Shown piece by piece: positions 56,648 to 64,000 of a stretch of 64,000 nucleotides of DNA. The notes below the pieces were generated by a model. The model saw only the letters and a list, made by a program, of their open reading frames with translations, searched no databases and was not told where the DNA came from. A program made the position numbers and the translations under genes. Position 1 is the stretch's first letter; every line of letters starts with the position of its first letter. Location of the stretch: contig NZ_LJYW01000001.1 of NCBI RefSeq assembly GCF_001305515.1, forward strand, positions 5,610,101-5,674,100, written 5' to 3'. Source of the stretch: Prosthecodimorpha hirschii. GTDB taxonomy: Bacteria > Pseudomonadota > Alphaproteobacteria > Rhizobiales > Ancalomicrobiaceae.

Positions 56648-57905
56648 CGCTGCGCGGCGCATTGCCCTCGCCGCCGAGGCCGGCCGAGGCCGGCGGCCGG
56701 ATCGTCGCGATCGGCGCCGGGATGAAGCTGGCGATCGCGTTCAGGCGGGTATCGGGATCCTCGTCATAGCGTGGCTTGGCGCGCGGGATTGGCAGGTCGT
56801 CGCGCACGTCGCCGACCCGGACGGTGTTGGAGCCGGAATTGGCGCCTTCGTCCGAACTGGCATTGACCGGCAGCATCGCCGGATCCGGCCGGCCGCAGCC
56901 GCAGCCGGAGACGACTTCGGAGCGGTAGCGCAGCGCATTGGGGATGCGCGTATAGGGCGTCTCGCCATCGTCGGCGGAGACCGCCGCCTCGCTGTCCAGG
57001 CCGGTCTTGTGGACGAAGAGGCGCGTCTCCGCACCCGGGCAGCGCGCCCGGCAGATGTCGCCGTCGAGGCTGAAACGCGAGCGGCTGGTCGAGTAGGAGA
57101 TCGGGAAGTAGTAGCCGTCGCACATGCGGACGCAGAGGGTGCGGTAGGCGCCGCCGTCGTCGAGCGGCAGGCCTTCGCCGTCGATCGGCTCCGGTCCGCG
57201 CGCATAGGGATCGTCCGGATCGGCCACGCCCGGCGGGCGCTCGCCGAAGATCGAACTGAAGAAGCCGCCGCCCGGGCGCGACGGTGGCACCGCGGCAACC
57301 CGCGCCCGCGGCACGCTGTCGACGCGCGTGACCCGGCCGCTGGCATCCTCGCGATAGGTTTGCGGGCCGCCGGGCCCATTCAGCGTGAAATAGCGCTCGC
57401 CGGGACCGGCGACGATCGGGGCCGGTCCGTTCTGGGTCGCGCGACCGGGGCCGGCCGCGATGGTGCCGGGCGGAATCGGGCCGCCCGCCGTCACGGAGCC
57501 GCCGGCGCCGCAGCCGGCCTGGCGCATGGCGGTCAGGATGCGGGCACGGTCCTCGCCGGACGGCGGCGCACCGGCGCTGGTGGTGCGGGCGCCGCGCGCG
57601 CGGGCCTCGAGCTGTTCGAGGTTGCGCTGCATTTCGGCAAGCTTGGCCTGGATCGCGGGACATTGCGGCGCGGCCGGCGTGAAGAAGCCGCCCTGACAGC
57701 GACGCTGATAGTCGGCGACGCCGCGCTGGAGCGAATCGCGCTGGCGCATGATCGCGTCCGACAGCGGATCGACGGCCGCCCCGGACTTGTCGAGCCTGGC
57801 GAGCTGTGCGGAAAGCCCCGCACAGACGTCCCCCTGCGCCTGCGCCACGGCGCCGAGCGCAAAAAGAAATCCGGCGAACAGGGCCGATACGAAAGGTGAC
57901 CTCAT
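56610..57905 (-). CDS. DUF2865 exported protein
   Basis: A 431-residue protein with signal peptide 1 to about 24 ([20 protein letters not shown]). The hallmark segment [18 protein letters not shown] and the [16 protein letters not shown] region identify the family, which is largely confined to Hyphomicrobiales-type bacteria. Central Pro/Gly-rich low-complexity stretch. Function unknown; likely envelope-associated. ATG 57903-57905 has GGAGA upstream and gives a normal signal; an in-frame GTG 18 nt upstream is less likely. The last 38 nt overlap the gltX 3' end on the other strand. Confidence 0.9.
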   Translation of the reverse strand: MRSPFVSALFAGFLFALGAVAQAQGDVCAGLSAQLARLDKSGAAVDPLSDAIMRQRDSLQRGVADYQRRCQGGFFTPAAPQCPAIQAKLAEMQRNLEQLEARARGARTTSAGAPPSGEDRARILTAMRQAGCGAGGSVTAGGPIPPGTIAAGPGRATQNGPAPIVAGPGERYFTLNGPGGPQTYREDASGRVTRVDSVPRARVAAVPPSRPGGGFFSSIFGERPPGVADPDDPYARGPEPIDGEGLPLDDGGAYRTLCVRMCDGYYFPISYSTSRSRFSLDGDICRARCPGAETRLFVHKTGLDSEAAVSADDGETPYTRIPNALRYRSEVVSGCGCGRPDPAMLPVNASSDEGANSGSNTVRVGDVRDDLPIPRAKPRYDEDPDTRLNAIASFIPAPIATIRPPASAGLGGEGNAPRSVRVVGPKFFANR

Positions 57906-58083
57906 CGACGATCGTCTCCGCACGACCCTTTGAACGCCCCCGCCCGAAAGTCGCCTGTCGACGGGATCGGCCTTGCTGTCCGGCCGCCGACGACCCCGTA
58001 TTCTACCGCTTCGCGCGCGGCAATGCCATCGCGCCCGAAAGCCGCCGTCGCGACGGCCGTCGCCTCAGCAGCACCCCCGGCGG

Positions 58084-58605
58084 TCAACGGCGCCGAACCT
58101 CGCTGCGGACCGGAGCGGCGCCGCCCGGACCGGCGCCGGCGACCGGGGCCGCCGCCGTGGCGATCCGCACGAGAGCCCGCTCGAATCCGATCCGCTCGGC
58201 CGGATCGAGCCCGGCGGTCAGCAGGGCTTCCAGGCGGCTTTCGGCCTCGCCGATCAGGCGATCCGCCTGCCGGCCCTTCTCGGTCGCCGTGAGGAAGGCC
58301 TCGCGCAGGTCGGCCCGGTTGGGGCGCCGCTCGACAAGCCCCTTTCCGATCAAGGCCGCAACGGCGCGGGACACCATCGTCTTGTGCAGCCCTTCGTCCG
58401 CGGCCACCGTGCGGGCGGTGGCCTCACCGCGCCCGACAAGGACCGCCAGCACCCGGCGCTCGGCAAAGCCGATCCCGCCGCGCTCGTCGGCGATGCGGGC
58501 CAGGATGCCGGCGATCGCTTCGCCGGCATCGATCAACGCCATTGCCAGCCCGCGGGCGGCGCCCGGCTCGGCCGTCCGCGTCGCCGGTTCTTGCGCTCCT
58601 GGCAT
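58084..58605 (-). CDS. MarR-family transcriptional regulator
   Basis: A 173-residue winged-helix regulator. Recognised from the DNA-binding region: FAERRVLAVLVGRGEATARTV, DEGLHKTMVSRAVAALIGKGL (recognition helix) and the wing ERRPNRADLREAFLTATEKG. MarR proteins are usually dimeric repressors of stress- or phenolic-responsive genes. ATG 58603-58605 is preceded by weak Shine-Dalgarno sequence. Divergent from the diguanylate cyclase gene, which starts 114 bp away. Confidence 0.85.
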   Translation of the reverse strand: MPGAQEPATRTAEPGAARGLAMALIDAGEAIAGILARIADERGGIGFAERRVLAVLVGRGEATARTVAADEGLHKTMVSRAVAALIGKGLVERRPNRADLREAFLTATEKGRQADRLIGEAESRLEALLTAGLDPAERIGFERALVRIATAAAPVAGAGPGGAAPVRSEVRRR

Positions 58606-58718
58606 CGCAACACCCCTGCTTAACCAATCGGGCAATGGGAAGGCCGGTCTGCCGGTCCCGTTAACGATCCTTACGGGGGTTTTCCGCAGCATGCTACCGC
58701 AGTGGACAAGGTGGTCCT

Positions 58719-60227
58719 ATGCACGACGAAATTCACAGCGATGACCTGGAACGGCATCTCAGGACGCCGGAGAACAGGCAGCTCCTCGAGCGATGGCGCG
58801 CGGCCTGGCATCGGTGCGGCGCGGTCCCGACCCTGTCGCATTTCAACCAGAACCACTTCACGGTCCCCGACATGGCCGCCGTCCTGGAGCGGCTGGCGGA
58901 CGGAGAGTTCCGCTACGTCTATTTTGGCCGCGACCTTGTCCGCGCGATCCGGACCGATCTCACCGGCCGGCGCCTCGACAACCTCGGCCGCGATGTTCCC
59001 GACAGCGTTCCGAGCGCCTACAGAATGGTGGCCGAGCGGATGGCGCCGGCCCTGGCGGTCTGCACCGCCGTCCGCAGCCACTCGGTCTATTCCTGGGAGC
59101 GGCTGATCCTCCCGGTGCATGACGACCGCGGCCCGGTTCTCCTCGCGCAATCGATGCCGCTCGTGATGCGCCTCGACCTCCTGGAGGCGATCCTGCATTC
59201 GGGACCCTCCGCCATGGTCGCCGGGACGCCGGTGCGGTCGCCGGACGGTGCCATGGTCGATCTGTCGCTGATCCTCGGCAATCGGGCGGCGGTCCATCTG
59301 TTCGGCTGGGATGACGACCGGCCTTACGGGATCAAGTTGAGCAGCATTCTCGTCAATCTCGACGAGTTGGAACTGATGGACTTCTGCAATCTGGTCCTGT
59401 CGACCGGTGCGGCCTCCCGCCTGGAGGCGGATTGCATCGTCGGCGGGCGGCGCGGCACCTACGAGATCGCGATCTCGCGCTTCGAGGGCGGGGTCACGCT
59501 GACATTCTCCGACCTCGGCGAACTGCGCAGCGCCTACAATGCGCTCGAACAGCAGAAGACCGAACTCGTCATCGCCAATCGCGCGCTCGAGGCGCAGAAG
59601 GCCGAACTGGCCGCACTGGCCGAGGAGATGCGCGCCGCACGCCGCGCGCTCGACGAGGAGATGGCGCAGCGCGTCGCCCTCGAAGGCGAGTTGCGCCGTC
59701 TCGCGAGCGTCGACGACCTGACCGGAGCGATCAACCGGCGCGCCTTCATGGAGATCCTGCAGCGCGAGGTGGCGCGCAGCGTCCGCTACGGTCACCCGCT
59801 GTCGGTGATCACGCTCGATGTCGATCACTTCAAGAGGATCAACGACGCCTATGGCCATGCCGTCGGCGACGATGTCCTGCGTCAGGTGGCAGGCGCGCTG
59901 GTCGCGGCAGTGCGCACCGGGGTCGACGAGGTCGCCCGGGTCGGCGGCGAGGAATTCGCCGTCATCCTGCCGGAGACCCACATGGAGGGCGCCTGCATCC
60001 TGGCCGATCGCCTGCGCGGCCTTCTGGCCGAGATCGAGATCGACGCCAGCGACCCGTCCCTCATCACGGCAAGTTTCGGCATCGCCACCTGGGACAATCG
60101 CTTCGAGACCATCGAGACCTGGCTGGCGGGCGCCGATGCCGCGCTCTACCGGGCCAAGCAGGGCGGGCGCGACCGGATCGAGATGGCGGCGTTGCCTCCG
60201 GCTGCATCGCAAAGCCGCGCGGCCTGA
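58719..60227 (+). CDS. Diguanylate cyclase (GGDEF) with N-terminal PAS-like region
   Basis: A 502-residue protein. Residues 1 to about 270 form one or two PAS-like folds (SHFNQNHFTVPDMAAVLERL; LILPVHDDRGPVLLAQS), then a coiled linker (EQQKTELVIANRALEAQ), then a GGDEF domain from about 330. The active-site motif is GGEEF at 409-413, which supports cyclic-di-GMP synthesis. The autoinhibitory I-site, RxxD in most, reads TGVD here, so product inhibition may be lost. Cytosolic. Divergent from the marR gene; input signal unknown. Confidence 0.9.
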   Translation: MHDEIHSDDLERHLRTPENRQLLERWRAAWHRCGAVPTLSHFNQNHFTVPDMAAVLERLADGEFRYVYFGRDLVRAIRTDLTGRRLDNLGRDVPDSVPSAYRMVAERMAPALAVCTAVRSHSVYSWERLILPVHDDRGPVLLAQSMPLVMRLDLLEAILHSGPSAMVAGTPVRSPDGAMVDLSLILGNRAAVHLFGWDDDRPYGIKLSSILVNLDELELMDFCNLVLSTGAASRLEADCIVGGRRGTYEIAISRFEGGVTLTFSDLGELRSAYNALEQQKTELVIANRALEAQKAELAALAEEMRAARRALDEEMAQRVALEGELRRLASVDDLTGAINRRAFMEILQREVARSVRYGHPLSVITLDVDHFKRINDAYGHAVGDDVLRQVAGALVAAVRTGVDEVARVGGEEFAVILPETHMEGACILADRLRGLLAEIEIDASDPSLITASFGIATWDNRFETIETWLAGADAALYRAKQGGRDRIEMAALPPAASQSRAA

Positions 60228-60354
60228 CCCGCGGCCTCTCGATTTGGCGTCCCCGATACCCCATATCGAGCCCATGGAGCCGGCGGCAACCCGTCTTCAC
60301 CGGGCCACAGGGCCGGTGTCGGCGCGGCGAGGCCCCCGGCCGCGGAGCTCGATC

Positions 60355-60864
60355 ATGACCTTTCGTCCTGCCGTCCTCGTCGCAACCCTGCTGGCCCTGG
60401 CGTCCGTCGGCGCCGCACGGGCCGAGGAGCCGGACCTGATCTTCAAGAAGTCGACGGTCTGGAAACTGCTCACCCCGGACCACAAGCTGGCCGTCTACGG
60501 CATCGACGATCCCGATGTGGAGGGCGTCGCCTGCCACTATACGGTCCCCGAGAAGGGCGGTCTGGAAGGCATGTTCGGCGTCGCCGAGGAGGTCTCCGAC
60601 ATTTCGCTCGCCTGCCGGCAGATCGGCCCGATCCGGTTCAAGGCCAAGACCGAGCAGGGCGCCGAGGTTTTCCGGGCCCGCCGCTCGCTCATCTTCAAGA
60701 AGATGCAGATCGTTCGCGGCTGCGACGCCAAGCGCAACGTACTGGTCTACATGGTCTATACGGACAAGATCGTCGAGGGCAGCCCGAAGAACTCGACCAG
60801 TTCGGTGCCGATCATGCCCTGGGGCAGCGACGCGCCGCCGCGCTGCGGCGAATGGATCAAGTGA
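60355..60864 (+). CDS. creA: CreA-family exported protein
   Basis: A 169-residue protein with signal peptide 1 to about 24 (VLVATLLALASVGAARA). The body has the CreA pattern VYGIDDPDVEGVACHYTVPE and RSLIFKKMQIVRGCD. Conserved across proteobacteria, function unresolved. ATG 60355 has GGAGCTC upstream; the frame extends further upstream within the cyclase gene's 3' region but lacks homology. Follows the cyclase by 127 bp in the same direction. Confidence 0.9.
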   Translation: MTFRPAVLVATLLALASVGAARAEEPDLIFKKSTVWKLLTPDHKLAVYGIDDPDVEGVACHYTVPEKGGLEGMFGVAEEVSDISLACRQIGPIRFKAKTEQGAEVFRARRSLIFKKMQIVRGCDAKRNVLVYMVYTDKIVEGSPKNSTSSVPIMPWGSDAPPRCGEWIK

Positions 60865-61075
60865 CGCGCGGTCCTGCTGCCGCGCGGGCCGTGAGCGGCC
60901 CTTGACGGCACCGGACAAATCCATCACACCAGCATCATGACGACCGGTCACGGCATCGACGCGATCAGCAAGATCGCCATCATCATTTGCGGCTAGCGCT
61001 CGCGCTGGCCCGGTTCCGTCTGCTCGCCCTGAAGACCAGATGAAACCCCGGCCAGCCGGCATGGGAGGTTTCTGT

Positions 61076-62473
<1,398 letters not shown>

Positions 62474-62659
62474 GCGAGGCGGAGCGTCTCGAACCGGCAA
62501 CGGAACGCGAAGGGGCGTTGCGGCGGGGTGACCCTGCCGCACCGTCGCCGGAGGCCGTTGCCGTGCGGAATGGGTTCGCACGGTCGTCGCACGCTCGGCC
62601 ACCGTCCTGTCCGAGATCGGTCCGGTGATCGGTCCCGACCCCCAGCCCGGAGCCGCCCC

Positions 62660-63154
62660 ATGACCCCACCGTCGCCCATGACCGGCGGTTGCCAGTGCGG
62701 TGCCGTCCGCTTTGCCGCGCCGGCGCTCGGGCGGGCGTCGATCTGCCATTGCCGGATGTGCCAGAAGGCCTTCGGCGGTTATTTCGGGCCGCTGGTCGCC
62801 GCGCCTGGGCTGGTCTGGACGCGCGGCGCTCCGGCCGAATTCCGCTCCTCCAACAAGGTCCGGCGCGGCTTCTGCGCCGCCTGCGGCACGCCGCTGACCT
62901 ACCAGGCCGACGACGCAACGGTGGTCGACGTGGCGCTCGGCGCGCTCGATCGTCCCGAGGACGTGCCGCCGACCGTGCAGCTGGCCGTCGAGAGCCGGCT
63001 ATCCTTCTTCGCCGCCCTGGCCGGCCTGCCGGAGGAGCGCACCGGCGCCGACCCGCGCGATGCCCCGTTCCAGGACGGGCTCGTCTCCTACCAGCATCCC
63101 GACCACGACACCGCCACCTGGCCCGAACCCCGGTCCCCGGCCGACGAGATCTGA
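62660..63154 (+). CDS. GFA (glutathione-dependent formaldehyde-activating-like) zinc protein
   Basis: A 164-residue protein of the GFA/Mss4-like fold. Zinc cysteine clusters are visible: GGCQCGAVRF, ICHCRMCQKAFGG and FCAACGTPLTY. Small enzymes of this family bind zinc, and the reaction is usually unknown despite the name. ATG 62660 (MTPPSPMTGG) or the in-frame ATG 18 nt later could be the start. 8 nt before the citramalate synthase start, so cotranscription is likely. Confidence 0.85.
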   Translation: MTPPSPMTGGCQCGAVRFAAPALGRASICHCRMCQKAFGGYFGPLVAAPGLVWTRGAPAEFRSSNKVRRGFCAACGTPLTYQADDATVVDVALGALDRPEDVPPTVQLAVESRLSFFAALAGLPEERTGADPRDAPFQDGLVSYQHPDHDTATWPEPRSPADEI

Positions 63155-63162
63155 GATCCGAC

Positions 63163-64000
63163 ATGAAGTCCCGCGTCCATCTCTTTGATACGACGCTGCG
63201 CGATGGCGCGCAGACCAGCGGCATCGACTTCTCGCTCGAGGACAAGTGCCTCGTCGCGCGCATGCTGGACGAGTTCGGCATCGACTATGTCGAGGGCGGC
63301 TATCCGGGCGCCAATCCGCTCGACGACGCCTTCTTCGCGCAGAAGCGCACCCGCCGGGCCGCCTTCACGGCCTTCGGCATGACCAAGCGGCCGGGCGTCT
63401 CGGTCTCCAACGATCCCGGCATCGCGGCCCTGCTGGCGGTCCCCGCCGACGCCATCTGCTTCGTCGCCAAGTCCTGGGACTATCATGTGCATGTGGCGCT
63501 CGGCACCACGCTCGAGGAGAATCTCGACGGCATCCGCCGCTCGGTCGAGGCGGCCGTCGCGCGCGGCCGCGAGGTGCTGGTCGATTGCGAGCATTTCTTC
63601 GACGGCTACAAGGCCAATCCGGACTATGCGCGCGCCTGCGCCCTGGCGGCCTCGGAGGCCGGCGCCCGCTGGGTCGTGCTGTGCGACACCAATGGCGGCA
63701 CCCTTCCGCACGAGGTCGAGCGGATCGTCGGCGAACTGACCGCCCATGTGCCGGGCGACCGGCTCGGCATCCACGCCCATGACGATACCGGCCAGGCGGT
63801 CGCCAACTCGCTCGCCGCCGTGCGCGCCGGCGTGCGCCAGATCCAGGGCACGCTCAACGGCATCGGCGAGCGCTGCGGCAACGCCAATCTGATCACGCTG
63901 ATCGGCACGCTGAAGCTGAAACCCGACTATGCCGACCATTTCGAGATCGGCGTCCCGGACGCCAAGCTGCGCGAACTGACCACGCTGTCGCGGGCCTTCG
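63163..64000 (+). CDS. cimA: Citramalate synthase, N-terminal part (cut by window end)
   Basis: The first about 279 residues of a CimA-type enzyme, which condenses acetyl-CoA with pyruvate to give (R)-citramalate in an isoleucine pathway independent of threonine. The opening HLFDTTLRDGAQTSGIDFSL, YPGANPLDDAFF, and HAHDDTGQAVANSLAAV metal-binding motif (HxH) are typical and distinguish it from 2-isopropylmalate synthase. ATG 63163-63165. The C-terminal LeuA allosteric domain lies outside the window. Confidence 0.93.
   Translation, partial: MKSRVHLFDTTLRDGAQTSGIDFSLEDKCLVARMLDEFGIDYVEGGYPGANPLDDAFFAQKRTRRAAFTAFGMTKRPGVSVSNDPGIAALLAVPADAICFVAKSWDYHVHVALGTTLEENLDGIRRSVEAAVARGREVLVDCEHFFDGYKANPDYARACALAASEAGARWVVLCDTNGGTLPHEVERIVGELTAHVPGDRLGIHAHDDTGQAVANSLAAVRAGVRQIQGTLNGIGERCGNANLITLIGTLKLKPDYADHFEIGVPDAKLRELTTLSRAF

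Noticed and set aside
60937-60996. A 19-codon frame between creA and cysS (begins [12 protein letters not shown])
   Set aside because: No ribosome-binding site and no sign of conservation; hydrophobic end is short. Possible but unsupported.

Overview
This 64 kb window is high-GC, densely coded chromosome from an alphaproteobacterium, most likely order Hyphomicrobiales. This rests on gene content: a DUF2865 protein with its cysteine/tyrosine signature, class II DAHP synthase, a GltX with the ALSKR-type second motif, the tiny MGRG/PIPII membrane protein, and many Opp-type, TRAP and MttB/dimethylglycine-dehydrogenase catabolic genes. Long antisense open frames are a by-product of the GC content and are not listed as genes.

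Layout. (a) 1-1375: the 5' part of an IS110/IS1111-type transposase and four copies of a GC-rich, about 146-bp intergenic repeat, partly in a 269-bp tandem array. (b) 14397 down to 1424, minus strand: a catabolic gene chain. It encodes a dimethylglycine/sarcosine-dehydrogenase-like flavoprotein, an MttB-family (non-pyrrolysine) methyltransferase, a histidine-ammonia-lyase homologue lacking the serine of the MIO triad, a Tat-exported substrate-binding protein, OppBCDF, an ornithine-cyclodeaminase-family protein and a second, signal-less binding protein. Most junctions are 4-nt ATGA overlaps. (c) 14725-15471: a GntR/FCD regulator, then an intergenic region with a perfect 16-bp palindrome. (d) 15933-21773, plus strand: an Asp/Glu-racemase-superfamily protein, a PuuE-like deacetylase/cyclic amidase, a three-part TRAP transporter and a hydantoin-racemase-family protein. 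Blocks b-d look like one divergent regulon for uptake and breakdown of an N-methylated amino acid or related imidazole/hydantoin compound. Ergothioneine or histidine betaine is one hypothesis.

(e) 21818-29890: a PcaF-like thiolase, a nucleoside-hydrolase-like lipoprotein, a Tat-exported alpha/beta hydrolase, a DUF892 ferritin-like stress protein, a 25-residue membrane peptide, tRNA-Lys(CTT) and a sulfotransferase. (f) 30145-38595: a cluster of exported proteins. It has two DUF4384 proteins, an OmpA-domain protein, a trypsin-specificity serine protease fused to DUF4384, a serpin with an arginine in its reactive loop, and a TPR plus caspase-fold protease. A secreted protease with an adjacent serpin and caspase-like protein is unusual in bacteria and, with block b-d, is the main point of interest.

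(g) 38809-64000 is mainly housekeeping and signalling: an orphan polysaccharide-export permease, a soluble chemoreceptor with a PilZ-like domain, RpiA, DUF2059, glutathione reductase, Kup, a second GntR regulator, DAHP synthase, a PAS-only protein, GNAT, NadE, GltX, DUF2865, MarR, a diguanylate cyclase, CreA, CysS, a GFA protein and the start of citramalate synthase (cut by the window end). All identifications come from reading the sequence; no database search was run.
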